Of a stretch of DNA of 64,000 nt, positions 29,474-37,929 are shown piece by piece. A program made the position numbers and the translations under genes. This stretch comes from Massilia sp. Root418. Lineage in GTDB: Bacteria; Pseudomonadota; Gammaproteobacteria; Burkholderiales; Burkholderiaceae_D. The stretch is from NCBI RefSeq assembly GCF_001425265.1, contig NZ_LMEC01000011.1, forward strand, positions 435,585 to 499,584, written 5' to 3'. Numbering within the stretch: the stretch's first letter is position 1; the number at the start of each line of letters is the position of its first letter. The notes beneath the pieces are model-generated. The model was not told the origin of the DNA. It saw only the letters and a list, made by a program, of their open reading frames with translations, and ran no database searches.

Positions 29474-30295
29474 TCAGTTCTCCAGGCCACGGTGCCAGCG
29501 CAGCAAATGATTATTCAGTTTGTTCATGCCGATGTCGATGAAGAGGCCCAGCAGGCCGATACTGATCATGCCGGCGATGATTTTGTCGGACCAGAAGTAC
29601 TCGCGTGCCTCCAGGATGCGGAAGCCCAGGCCGTTGTTCACGGCGATCATCTCGGACACGATCACCACGATGAAGGCGGTGCCGATGCCGATCCGCACGC
29701 CCGACAGGATGTAGGGCACGGCCGCCGGCAGCATCACGCGTACGAACATGGTGCGCTGGTTCACGCCGAGGTTGCGCGCGGCGCGGATATAGATGCCGTC
29801 CACCTGGCGCACGCCGGCGATGGTGTTCATCAGCACCGGGAAGAAGGCGCCGATGGCGATCAGGAACACGGCCGGCGCGTTGCCCAGTCCGAACCACAGG
29901 ATGGACAGCGGAATGTAGGCGATCGGCGGGATAGGGCGCAGCAGCTGCATCAGCGGGTTGAACCAGCTGTAGGCGCGCTGGCTGGAGCCCATCATCAGCC
30001 CGAGCGGCAGCGCCAGGCCGGCGCCGATGGCGAAGCCCACCAGCACGCGGTACATGCTGCCCAGCGTGTCCATCCACAGTTCGCCCGACAGCGCCCACGA
30101 CAGCCACGACGAGGCGGCCGGATCGTAGGCCGTCAGCGGCAGCGAATACTCGACCAGTTTCTGCACCACCGCCAGCGGCGACGGCAGCACTTGCGGATTG
30201 ACCCAGCCCAGCATGGCGCTGGCCTGCCACAGCAGCACGACCACGGCCGGCACCACCAGCCCCGTGCCGATTTCCCGCCAGTTCAGTTTTTTCAT
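29474..30295 (-). CDS. NitT/TauT-family ABC transporter permease
   Basis: A 273-residue inner-membrane subunit with about six helices and the EAA-type coupling loop (GVRQVDGIYIRAARNLGVNQ). First helix about residues 10-30. Similar in layout to SsuC/TauC. Its stop is adjacent to the ATPase start and 12 bp separate it from the binding-protein gene, so the three are one operon. Confidence 0.92.
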   Translation of the reverse strand: MKKLNWREIGTGLVVPAVVVLLWQASAMLGWVNPQVLPSPLAVVQKLVEYSLPLTAYDPAASSWLSWALSGELWMDTLGSMYRVLVGFAIGAGLALPLGLMMGSSQRAYSWFNPLMQLLRPIPPIAYIPLSILWFGLGNAPAVFLIAIGAFFPVLMNTIAGVRQVDGIYIRAARNLGVNQRTMFVRVMLPAAVPYILSGVRIGIGTAFIVVIVSEMIAVNNGLGFRILEAREYFWSDKIIAGMISIGLLGLFIDIGMNKLNNHLLRWHRGLEN

Positions 30296-30307
30296 GATGT
30301 CCCCGTC

Positions 30308-31312
30308 TTATTTGATGTTCAGGCTTTTCTTCGCTTCGTCCAGCAGGTCGGTCTTCACCCACTCGCTGGCCACCGGCGCCTTGCGCATCTTGCCCACGCC
30401 GGTCTTGGCCATGACGTCCGTGGTGATCTGGATGTGCTGCGCCGTCACGTCATAGGTGTAGGGCGAATTGCTGATGGCGTCCTGGAAGTCGTCGGCGGTG
30501 ATCTGGTTCTTGAAGATCACTTCGCGCACATACTTCTCGGCGGTCGGCTTGTTGTCGATGAAGGTCTTGGTGGCCTGCACGAAGCAGGTCATGAACTTGG
30601 CTGCGGTGGCGCGGCGCTCCTTGTAGAACTTCTCGCTCATCACCAGCGTGCGCACCGGTTCGCCGATCGGGGTGTCGTAGGGCTTCATCACTTCCACGCC
30701 GAAGCCCTTGTTGATGGCCTGCGACGATTGCGGTTCCGATTGCATGATGGCGTCCAGGTTCTTGCCGAGCAGCGCCTGGTTCAGGTCCGCGAAGGCCAGG
30801 AAGATCAGCTGCACGTCCTTGCCCGGCTGGTCGGAGAAGGTAATGCCGGCCTGCTGCAGTTCCGCCGCCAGCAGCACCTCGTGGATGCCGCCGCGCGTCA
30901 CGCCGACCTTTTTGCCCTTCAGGTCCTTGATGGATTTGATGCCGCTGTCCGGACGCGCCACCAGGCGCGCACCGCCTTTGGCGAAGCCTGCCACCACGTA
31001 GATCGGGGCGCCGTTGGCGCGGCCCTGGATGGCCGCTTCGGACGCGGTTGCGCCCACGTCCAGCTCACCTGCCAGGATGGCCTGCATCACGTCCGGGCCT
31101 TTGGCGAAGATGTGTTCTTCGACCTTGATGCCGCACTTGGGTGCGATCTCCTTGATGTACGACACGGCGCCGTAGTGCGCGAATTTCAGGTTGCCCAGGC
31201 GGACCACCTCCTGCGCGCTGGCCGCGCCGCTGAATCCAGCGGCGCCGGCGAATGCTGCGGCGATTGCGATGGGGGTGATGCGGCGGATGTTCTTGCGAAT
31301 GCTGATGCTCAT
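30308..31312 (-). CDS. NitT/TauT-family ABC transporter substrate-binding protein
   Basis: A 334-residue periplasmic binding protein. Signal peptide about residues 1-33 (ends ASAQE), then the periplasmic binding fold typical of the SsuA/TauA/NrtA group (RLGNLKFAHYGAV, GELDVGATASEAAIQGRANGAPIYVVAG, DLKGKKVGVTRGG). First gene of the transporter operon, with TTAGGAG upstream of the ATG. A sigma-54-like promoter lies about 40-55 bp upstream, and a sigma-54 activator gene closes the operon. Ligand not deducible; sulfonates, nitrate or organic acids are candidates. Confidence 0.9.
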   Translation of the reverse strand: MSISIRKNIRRITPIAIAAAFAGAAGFSGAASAQEVVRLGNLKFAHYGAVSYIKEIAPKCGIKVEEHIFAKGPDVMQAILAGELDVGATASEAAIQGRANGAPIYVVAGFAKGGARLVARPDSGIKSIKDLKGKKVGVTRGGIHEVLLAAELQQAGITFSDQPGKDVQLIFLAFADLNQALLGKNLDAIMQSEPQSSQAINKGFGVEVMKPYDTPIGEPVRTLVMSEKFYKERRATAAKFMTCFVQATKTFIDNKPTAEKYVREVIFKNQITADDFQDAISNSPYTYDVTAQHIQITTDVMAKTGVGKMRKAPVASEWVKTDLLDEAKKSLNIK

Positions 31313-31350
31313 GCTCGTCTCCTAAGCGGGTTTGTTGTAAGGAGCTAGTG

Positions 31351-31367
31351 AGCAGAAAGCATGCCAA
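31351..31367 (-). promoter_or_regulatory. candidate sigma-54 promoter (TTGGCAT-N6-TGCT)
   Basis: On the minus strand TTGGCATGCTTTCTGCT has GG and GC exactly 12 bp apart as required for -24/-12 elements; it differs from the consensus TTGGCACN5TTGCT at two positions. The predicted start near 31340 leaves a leader of about 28 nt before the binding-protein ATG. A second TTGGCAT lies 21 bp upstream but lacks the -12 GC. Confidence 0.65.
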
Positions 31368-31525
31368 GCGGACAGAAAATGCCAAGTGCTTGATTTGATT
31401 GGTTTGGTGCACCGCCGCAAGGCCCAGGCCGCAGGCGGGCATGGCGAAAAACCGGAATGCGCGGCGCGCTTTGTGCGGATTTCCGCCGCATGACTTCAAT
31501 GCCGCTAGCGGTGCGGGGGCGTGAA

Positions 31526-31551
31526 TGAAAACAGCCCGCGCGGGGCGGGCT
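31526..31551 (-). terminator. intrinsic terminator of the POT transporter gene
   Basis: 7-bp GC stem AGCCCGC / GCGGGCT with 5-nt loop followed on the minus strand by GTTTTC, just after the stop codon. It separates the POT gene from the ABC operon. Confidence 0.75.
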
Positions 31552-31558
31552 GCGGGCA

Positions 31559-33184
31559 TTAAGCGGACTTCGGTGCCGGGGTGCCGTAGCACAGGTTCGG
31601 CTCAGGCTCGGGGCGGTAGTTGTCCACCATGCGGTAGCGCGTTGCATACCAGGCGAAGATGGCCGCCGCCAGTCCGGCAAAGGCGGCGAAGAAGTACATC
31701 TGGAAGGCCATCACGGAGAAGCCGGTGCTGGCGATGTAGGCCGACACGGCTTCGTTCTTCACGCTGGAATTCAGGATCAGCACCCACAGGTTGCCGACCG
31801 TGACCGCCAGGTACCACAGCGACATGATGGTGCCCTTCATCGACGCGGGCGCCTGGCTGTACGCGAATTCCAGGCCGGTGGCGGACACCAGCACTTCGCC
31901 GAAGGTCAGCAGCGCATAAGGCAGGATCTGCCACGCCATCGAGACGGCGGTGCCGCCGTCCATCACCACCTGCAGCGTGCCGATGACGACCCAGGACAGC
32001 GCGGAGAAGAAGATGCCCGCACCCATGCGGCGCAGTGCGGTCGGCTCGATGCCCATCTTGCGCAGGATGGGCAGCAGCGCCAGGTTGTTGAAGGGGATCA
32101 GCAGCATCACCAGCAGCGGGTTCAGGGCCTGCATCTGCGCCGGCACGAAGCTGAAGCTCCAGCCCAGCAGCTGGTAGGTGGGATGCGTCATGTCGTTGGC
32201 CTGCACGATCCAGGTGGAAGCCTTCTGGTCGAACAGGGACCAGAACGGCGTCACCAGCGCGAACACGATGAAGATGCGCAGCACGGCGCGCACGCCGTCC
32301 ACGCCTTCGTCGCTATGCTTGCCGCGTGCGCGTTCCAGCTGCATCGAGGTGCCGATGCCGCCGAAGGCCAGCAGCAGTACCAGCGCCGTGCAGGCCGCAA
32401 TGACGAAGCCCCACTTGGGCGTCATGGCCAGCGAGCCGAGCGCGCCGATCACGCCGACCATGGCCATGGTCAGGCCGGGTCGGGATTGGCCCGGTGCGGC
32501 GCTGACCAGGGCGGTCTTGGCCACGTTCATGAAGGAGTTCGGATTCGGCGCGGCCGGCGGCACGTGCACGTACTTTTTGCGGCCCAGCCACAGCACGAAG
32601 GTGGCCACGAACATCAGGATGCCCGGGATGCCGAAGGCCACGGCGCCGCCGTAGTCGCGCAGGAAGATGGGCATCAGCAGGGAGGCGAAGAAGGAGCCGA
32701 AGTTGATGCTCCAGTAGAAGGCGTCGAACACCACCTTGGCGCGGTTCTTGTTGGTCTGGTCGAACTGGTCGCCCACGAAGGAGGCCACCAGGGGCTTGAT
32801 GCCGCCGGAGCCGAAGGCGATCAGGCCCAGGCCCAGATAGAAGCCTTCCAGGTTCTTCTCAAACACGGCAAGGCAGGCATGGCCGGCGCAGTAGATAAGG
32901 CTGAACCAGAATACCGTGTTGTACTTGCCGAAGAAGCGGTCGGCCAGCCAGCCGCCCAGCAGGGGGAAGAAGTACACGCCGATGACGAAGGTGTGGAACA
33001 CGTGCTTCGCTTCGCTGGGGCGGTCGGCCAGCGGGATGAACAGCAGCAGGGTGCTGATCAGGAACGGCGTGAGGATGTTGCGCATGCCGTAGAAGCTGAA
33101 GCGTTCGCAAGCCTCGTTGGCGATGATGTATGGGATTTGCCGCGGCAGTGGCCCGTTGCCCTGCTGCGCTGTGTTTTGTGACAT
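31559..33184 (-). CDS. POT/PTR-family proton-dependent oligopeptide transporter
   Basis: A 541-residue inner-membrane symporter importing di- and tripeptides with protons. The N-terminal signature ExCERFSFYGMR is present (EACERFSFYGMRNILTPFL), as is the second PTR motif region (FDAFYWSINFGSFFASLLMP). About 14 helices. It is divergent from the GH13 alpha-glucosidase gene, with one HexR-like site (33288-33300) about 105 bp upstream of its own start. Whether that site controls this gene, the GH13 gene or both is open. Confidence 0.9.
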   Translation of the reverse strand: MSQNTAQQGNGPLPRQIPYIIANEACERFSFYGMRNILTPFLISTLLLFIPLADRPSEAKHVFHTFVIGVYFFPLLGGWLADRFFGKYNTVFWFSLIYCAGHACLAVFEKNLEGFYLGLGLIAFGSGGIKPLVASFVGDQFDQTNKNRAKVVFDAFYWSINFGSFFASLLMPIFLRDYGGAVAFGIPGILMFVATFVLWLGRKKYVHVPPAAPNPNSFMNVAKTALVSAAPGQSRPGLTMAMVGVIGALGSLAMTPKWGFVIAACTALVLLLAFGGIGTSMQLERARGKHSDEGVDGVRAVLRIFIVFALVTPFWSLFDQKASTWIVQANDMTHPTYQLLGWSFSFVPAQMQALNPLLVMLLIPFNNLALLPILRKMGIEPTALRRMGAGIFFSALSWVVIGTLQVVMDGGTAVSMAWQILPYALLTFGEVLVSATGLEFAYSQAPASMKGTIMSLWYLAVTVGNLWVLILNSSVKNEAVSAYIASTGFSVMAFQMYFFAAFAGLAAAIFAWYATRYRMVDNYRPEPEPNLCYGTPAPKSA

Positions 33185-33287
33185 GGATTCTCCCTGAAGG
33201 TCTCTGAGCCGGATGCTATGCCGAACCCACAGCGCTTGGCAACTGGTATATGCAAGTTGTAATCACGCAAATAAATCAAGATTTCAT

Positions 33288-33300
33288 GTAGTTTGACTAC
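33288..33300. promoter_or_regulatory. HexR-like operator, site H (GTAGT-TTG-ACTAC)
   Basis: Perfect 5-bp arms, preceded by T on the left (TGTAGT). Lies between the divergent POT and GH13 genes, about 75 bp upstream of the GH13 promoter -35. Confidence 0.7.
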
Positions 33301-33376
33301 CTTAGTGAGCGCCAGGTTTTTCACTAATATTTTGATTTATAAGGGTAATTGTGGTTTTTCTTGGGCGCGTGGAAAT

Positions 33377-33405
33377 TTGAAATATGGCGATTGTTGATGT
33401 ATATT
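33377..33405 (+). promoter_or_regulatory. sigma-70 promoter of the GH13 alpha-glucosidase gene
   Basis: TTGAAA, 17-bp spacer, TATATT; predicted start near 33412, 23 nt before the ATG at 33435. An in-frame ATG at 33384 lies between -35 and -10 and so cannot be the start from this promoter. Confidence 0.75.
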
Positions 33406-33434
33406 CTCTACAAACATCAACCTTGGATACCGAC

Positions 33435-35057
33435 ATGAGCAAAGAATTGTCCCCGAACTGGTGGCGCGAAGCGATCATCTACCAGGTTTATCCGCGCAGC
33501 TTCAACGACAGCAACGGCGACGGCGTGGGCGACCTGCCCGGCATCACCGCCAAGCTCGATTACATTGCGCAGCTGGGCGTGGACATCGTCTGGATCTCGC
33601 CGTTCTTCAAGTCGCCGATGAAGGACTTCGGCTACGACATTTCCGACTACTGCGACGTCGATCCGCTGTTCGGCACCCTGGCCGACTTCGACGCCCTGAT
33701 CGCCAAGGCCCACAGCCTGGGCCTGAAGATCATGATCGACCAGGTGATGTCGCACACGGCCGAGGACCACCCGTGGTTCGCCGAAAGCCGCCAGAGCCGC
33801 GACAACCCGAAAGCCGACTGGTACGTCTGGTCCGACCCGGCGCCGGACGGCTGTCCGCCGAACAACTGGCTGTCGGTCTTCGGCGGCTCGTCCTGGCAAT
33901 GGGACTCGCGCCGCAAGCAGTATTACATGCACAACTTCCTGGTCAGCCAGCCGGATCTGAACTTCCACAACCCGGAAGTGCAGCAGGCGCACCTGGATGC
34001 GCTGCGCTTCTGGCTGGAGCGCGGCGTGGACGGCGTGCGCATGGACGCCTGCAATTTCCACTTCCACGACCGCCAGCTGCGCAGCAATCCGCCGGCGCTG
34101 GTGCGCGACACCTCCACCGTCACCGACGTGAACCCTTACGGCATGCAGGCCCACATCCACGACAAGACCCAGCCCGAGAACGTGGCCTTCCTGCAGAAGC
34201 TGCGCAAGCTGCTGGACGAATACGGCGCCGTCGCCATCGGCGAAGTGGGCGCGGATGATTCGCTGGCCGTGATGGCCGAGTACACCGAAGGCGGCGACAA
34301 GCTGCACATGGCCTACAGCTTCAACCTGCTCACGCCGGTGTGCTCGGCCAGGCATATCCGCTCGCAGGTGGAGCAGTTCGGCGCGCGCGTAAAGGACGGC
34401 TGGGCCTCCTGGTCGGTGGGGAACCACGATTCCATCCGCGTGATGACGCGCTGGGGCGGCGACAATCCTTCGCCCGACATGGCCAAGCTGGTGCTGGCCA
34501 TGCAGCTGTCGCTGAAGGGTACGCCCTGCCTGTACCAGGGCGACGAGCTGGCCTTCACCGAGGCGGACGTGCCCTACGAACTGCTGCAGGACCCGTACGG
34601 CATCACCTTCTGGCCCGAGTTCAAGGGCCGCGACGGCTGCCGCACACCGATCGCCTGGACCCAGGACGCGAACGGCGGTTTCACCAGCGGCAAGCCGTGG
34701 CTGCCGGTGGACCAGAAGCACATCGCGCGCGCCGCGTCGGTGCAGGAGGCCGATGCCGCCTCGCCGCTGGCGTTTGCGCGCAAGATCGTCGCCTGGCGCC
34801 GCACCATGCCGCAACTCACGCGCGGCGACGTGGTGTTCTTCGATACGCCCGAACCGGTGCTGGCGCTGCGCCGCGACCTGGCGGGCGAGCGCAGCGTGCT
34901 GGCCGTGTTCAACCTGGGCAAGGAGCCGGTGACGGTCGCGCTGCCGCAGGCGGCGGGTGCGGAAACCATCAGCACACCGGGGCTGCCGGGCGAAGCCAGC
35001 GCGGACGGCCAGGTGAAACTGCCGGCCTACGGGGCATGGTTCGGCTACGCCGCCTGA
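33435..35057 (+). CDS. cytoplasmic GH13 alpha-glucosidase (oligo-1,6-glucosidase/maltase-like)
   Basis: A 540-residue GH13 exo-glucosidase without signal peptide, so cytoplasmic. Blocks: WWREAIIYQVYPRSF, nucleophile D204 (GVRMDACNF), acid/base E270 (IGEVGADD), D332 (VGNHDS). The calcium-like loop DSNGDGVGDLPGI at the N-terminus is typical of oligo-1,6-glucosidases and proteobacterial GH13_23 alpha-glucosidases. Start at 33435 is supported by the promoter position; the ribosome site is weak. Expected to turn imported maltose or short dextrins into glucose for the glucokinase encoded next. The 118-bp gap to that gene contains one REP-like variant. Confidence 0.92.
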   Translation: MSKELSPNWWREAIIYQVYPRSFNDSNGDGVGDLPGITAKLDYIAQLGVDIVWISPFFKSPMKDFGYDISDYCDVDPLFGTLADFDALIAKAHSLGLKIMIDQVMSHTAEDHPWFAESRQSRDNPKADWYVWSDPAPDGCPPNNWLSVFGGSSWQWDSRRKQYYMHNFLVSQPDLNFHNPEVQQAHLDALRFWLERGVDGVRMDACNFHFHDRQLRSNPPALVRDTSTVTDVNPYGMQAHIHDKTQPENVAFLQKLRKLLDEYGAVAIGEVGADDSLAVMAEYTEGGDKLHMAYSFNLLTPVCSARHIRSQVEQFGARVKDGWASWSVGNHDSIRVMTRWGGDNPSPDMAKLVLAMQLSLKGTPCLYQGDELAFTEADVPYELLQDPYGITFWPEFKGRDGCRTPIAWTQDANGGFTSGKPWLPVDQKHIARAASVQEADAASPLAFARKIVAWRRTMPQLTRGDVVFFDTPEPVLALRRDLAGERSVLAVFNLGKEPVTVALPQAAGAETISTPGLPGEASADGQVKLPAYGAWFGYAA

Positions 35058-35084
35058 CGCCGGGCGCCGTCGAAACGCTTGCAC

Positions 35085-35108
35085 GGCGGGTCAATGACCC
35101 GCCCTACG
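35085..35108. repeat. REP-like variant unit
   Basis: GGCGGGTCA-AT-GACCCGCC plus CTACG: a shortened member of the REP-like family between the GH13 and glucokinase genes. Confidence 0.7.
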
Positions 35109-35175
35109 AAAGCAGGTTTTAGGGTATCCTTGCCGCCTTCCGGGGCGTTATCTTCCCAACAAAACAAAATCGACG

Positions 35176-37053
35176 ATGAGACAAGCTGAAGTTGACCAAA
35201 AAACCAGCCGCACCGCCTTTGCGGACGGTCCGCGCCTGCTGGCCGATATCGGCGCCACGCACGCGCGCTTCGCGCTGCAAACCGGCCCGTCGGAGTTCCG
35301 CGCCGTGCGCGTGCTCAAGTGCGACGACTTCACCGGCATCGTGCCGCTGCTGCGCAGCTATCTGGCCGACCACGCCGACATCACGCTGAACCACGCCGCG
35401 CTGGCGGTAGCCAACCCGGTTAGCGGCGACTACGTGCGCATGACCAACCGCGACTGGGAATTCTCCACCGACGAAGTGCGCCGCGCCCTCGGCCTGCACA
35501 CGCTGCTGGTGGTGAACGACTTTACCGCGCTGGCCATGTCGCTGCCCGGCTTGAAGCCGGCGGACCTGATGCAGGTGGGCGGCGGCGCCCCGGCCAGCAA
35601 TTCCGTGATCGGCGTGCTCGGTCCGGGCACCGGCCTGGGCGTGTCCGGCGTGATTCCCACGGTGGACGGTTTCGTCACCCTCGGCTCCGAAGGCGGCCAC
35701 ACCAACTTCGCGCCGGCCGACGAGCGCGAATACGCCATCCTGCAGTACGCATGGCAGACCTGGCCGCACGTATCGACCGAGCGCCTGATTTCCGGCCCCG
35801 GCATGGAGATCATCTACCGCGCCATCGCCAAGCGCAACGGCCGCAACGTGAAGGACTTGAACGCGCAGGAGATCATGGCCGGCGCGCTCACCGACAAGGA
35901 TCCGCTGTGCCTGGAAGTGCTGGAGTGCTTCTGCGCCATGCTGGGCGGCGCCAGCGCCAACCTGGCGGTGACGCTGGGCGCCTTCGGCGGCATCTTCATC
36001 GGCGGCGGCATCGTGCCGCGCATGGGCGACTGGTTCGCCACGTCGCCGTTCCGCGCGCGCTTCGAGGCCAAGGGCCGCTTCACCACCTATCTGTCCGAGA
36101 TCCCCACTTACGTCATCACCACGCCCAACCCTGCGTTCTACGGCGTGGCGACCATCCTGTCCGAACACCTGCGCGGGCGCAGCGGCGCTAATACGCTGAT
36201 GGAGCGCGTGCAGCACCTGCAGCATGAGCTCACGCCTGCCGAGCAGCGCGTGGCGGCGCTGGTGCTGGAGCAGCCGCGCCTGGTGCTCAACGAGCCGATC
36301 GCCGACATCGCGCGCCTGGCCGAGGTGAGCCAGCCGACCGTGATCCGCTTCTGCCGCTCGCTGGGCTTCTCCGGCCTGGCCGACTTCAAGCTGAAGTTCG
36401 CCAGCAGCCTGACCGGCGCCATTCCCGTGCGCCACAGCCAGGTGCGCGTCTCCGACAGCACGCACGACCTGAGCGCCAAGGTGATCGACAATACCGTGTC
36501 GGCCATCCTGAAGTTCCGCGACCAGCTGGACGTGCGTTCGCTGGACAAGGCGATCGCACTGGTGGCGAAGGCCAAGCGCATCGAGTTCTTCGCGATGGGG
36601 AATTCGCGCGTGGTGGCGCTGGATGGGCAGCACAAGTTCTTCCGCTTCCGCATTCCAACGGCAGCCTACGGCGACTCGCATTTGTTCGTGCTGGCGGCAG
36701 GGCTGCTGAAGGCGGGCGATGTGGTGATTGCGATTTCCAATTCCGGCAAGCTGCCGGAGCTGCTGGACGCGGTAGACGCGGCGCGCGCCGCCGGGGCGGA
36801 CGTGATCGCCATCACCAGCAGCCAGTCGCCGCTGGCCAAGCGCGCCTCGGTGTGCCTGGCGGTGGACCATTCGGAGGACAGCACCACGTTCCTGTCGATG
36901 ATTTCGCGCATCCTGCAGCTGCTGCTGATCGATATTCTGTCGGTGGGCATTTCGGTGGACGCGCAGAATGCCGAGCTGGTGCTGGAGCGCAAGGCGGGCG
37001 AGGGGGTTGAGTCCGATAGCCGCCGTTTGCTGATTTCTCACCTGGATAGCTGA
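35176..37053 (+). CDS. glk: bifunctional glucokinase / HexR (RpiR-family) transcriptional regulator
   Basis: A 625-residue fusion. Residues about 18-335 are an ATP-dependent glucokinase (LLADIGATHARFAL, GPGTGLGVSGVI, GSEGGHTNFAPADERE) that phosphorylates glucose. Residues about 340-420 are an RpiR-type helix-turn-helix (IARLAEVSQPTVIRFCRSLGFSG) and 465-590 a SIS sugar-phosphate-binding domain (FFAMGNSRVVALDGQHKF, ISNSGKLPELLDA). HexR proteins bind TGTARTnnnAYTACA and release DNA on binding 2-keto-3-deoxy-6-phosphogluconate. Fusions of this kind occur in Burkholderiales. Eight or more matching operators lie within 34 kb upstream, none before this gene itself. No clear ribosome site; the ATG at 35176 is the first that includes the whole kinase domain. 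Confidence 0.93.
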   Translation: MRQAEVDQKTSRTAFADGPRLLADIGATHARFALQTGPSEFRAVRVLKCDDFTGIVPLLRSYLADHADITLNHAALAVANPVSGDYVRMTNRDWEFSTDEVRRALGLHTLLVVNDFTALAMSLPGLKPADLMQVGGGAPASNSVIGVLGPGTGLGVSGVIPTVDGFVTLGSEGGHTNFAPADEREYAILQYAWQTWPHVSTERLISGPGMEIIYRAIAKRNGRNVKDLNAQEIMAGALTDKDPLCLEVLECFCAMLGGASANLAVTLGAFGGIFIGGGIVPRMGDWFATSPFRARFEAKGRFTTYLSEIPTYVITTPNPAFYGVATILSEHLRGRSGANTLMERVQHLQHELTPAEQRVAALVLEQPRLVLNEPIADIARLAEVSQPTVIRFCRSLGFSGLADFKLKFASSLTGAIPVRHSQVRVSDSTHDLSAKVIDNTVSAILKFRDQLDVRSLDKAIALVAKAKRIEFFAMGNSRVVALDGQHKFFRFRIPTAAYGDSHLFVLAAGLLKAGDVVIAISNSGKLPELLDAVDAARAAGADVIAITSSQSPLAKRASVCLAVDHSEDSTTFLSMISRILQLLLIDILSVGISVDAQNAELVLERKAGEGVESDSRRLLISHLDS

Positions 37054-37061
37054 TGGGAAGC

Positions 37062-37125
37062 GGCGGGTTACGTGCTGCGCACTAACCCGCCCTACGATCA
37101 ACCCGCCCTACGATCAACCCGCCCG
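37062..37125. repeat. REP-like unit with partial tandem copies
   Basis: One full unit (37062-37096) followed by two partial copies of the right arm (ATCAACCCGCCCTACG), lying between convergent genes. Confidence 0.8.
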
Positions 37126-37130
37126 GCGCT

Positions 37131-37799
37131 TTATTCGCTGGCCTGGCGTACCACCAGGTCCAGCAGCGCCTGCGCACTCTGGATGGCGGAGGAGGCGCGC
37201 GCGTCCTTTGCCAGCGTTTCAAACGTGCCTTGCGTGAAATACAGGCCGTCCGAGGCCAGGAAGCCGAGCCGCAAGTGGCCGGGGCCGGGCGGCGGCATGC
37301 GTCCGCCTGCGGCCAGCGTGGCCTGGCGCAGCGCGGGCTTGGCGGTTTCCACCAGCGCCTTGGCGCTCTCGGCCACCGCGTCCGGCGCACCTTCAAATAC
37401 GGCGAACTTGCCGGTCTGGTTGATGTAGCGCACGGTGCCGTCCGCGTAGGCGGCCAGCACGTCCAGCCCTTCGTCCAGCGGCACCTCCACGATCACACCC
37501 AGCAGTTCGTGGGCCGGCACCGCGTGGCCGTTTTCGCGCAGCCAGTTGCAGGCCAGGATGCGCACCCGGCTTTCCTCGTCGCGGTCTTCCGCGATGGTGC
37601 GCACCACCGAGGCGTCGGCCTGTTCGCCGAACAGCGCCGTTTCCGTGCCTTGCGGCTGGTACAGCGAGGACTCGTCGCAAAACAGCAGGTTGTAGATCAG
37701 GTTCAGCTCGTCCTGCTTGTAGGGAGCGCTGGGAGCGACGGGGCCAGCCGGCGCCGCCGGGGCTTTTTTGCCGAAGAGGGAAAGTAGTTTCTTGAACAT
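37131..37799 (-). CDS. conserved-looking hypothetical protein, 222 aa
   Basis: Not recognised. The protein begins MFKKLLSLFGKKAP, a short basic N-terminus, followed by an Ala/Pro linker and a soluble domain with stretches such as DELNLIYNLLFCDE, VIVEVPLDEGLDVLAAYADGTVRYINQTGK and HLRLGFLASDGLYFTQG. No signal peptide or membrane helix. The start at 37799 is preferred over an upstream ATG because the KKLL...KK opening is a natural N-terminus; the ribosome site is poor. It stands alone between glk-hexR (convergent) and padR (divergent). Coding potential looks sound: GC-rich third positions and no competing frame. Confidence 0.65.
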   Translation of the reverse strand: MFKKLLSLFGKKAPAAPAGPVAPSAPYKQDELNLIYNLLFCDESSLYQPQGTETALFGEQADASVVRTIAEDRDEESRVRILACNWLRENGHAVPAHELLGVIVEVPLDEGLDVLAAYADGTVRYINQTGKFAVFEGAPDAVAESAKALVETAKPALRQATLAAGGRMPPPGPGHLRLGFLASDGLYFTQGTFETLAKDARASSAIQSAQALLDLVVRQASE

Positions 37800-37890
37800 G
37801 GGACCGGACAACGGGACAGAGCTTGCATGATACGGCAATGCGGGAAATCGGGGAGTACAAAAAGTTCTTGAAGTTTTGAAAAAACGGTTT

Positions 37891-37917
37891 AAGATATATC
37901 TTAGTTCGATATATCTT
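37891..37917. promoter_or_regulatory. PadR operator: 10-bp perfect inverted repeat
   Basis: AAGATATATC-N7-GATATATCTT directly before the padR gene. AT-rich against GC-rich surroundings. Position and symmetry indicate an autoregulatory operator overlapping the promoter or transcription start. Confidence 0.8.
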
Positions 37918-37929
37918 ATGGAGATTCAC

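Noticed and set aside
31371..31389. Second TTGGCAT as another sigma-54 promoter
   Set aside because: The dinucleotide 12 bp downstream of GG is CC, not GC, so the -12 element is missing.
31065..31592. Minus-strand frame of 175 codons upstream of and overlapping the binding-protein gene
   Set aside because: It runs through the candidate sigma-54 promoter and the POT terminator and is out of frame with the signal peptide of the real gene.
33384..33434. Upstream ATG for the GH13 alpha-glucosidase
   Set aside because: It falls between the -35 and -10 of the best promoter, and family members start at the SKELSPNWW segment.
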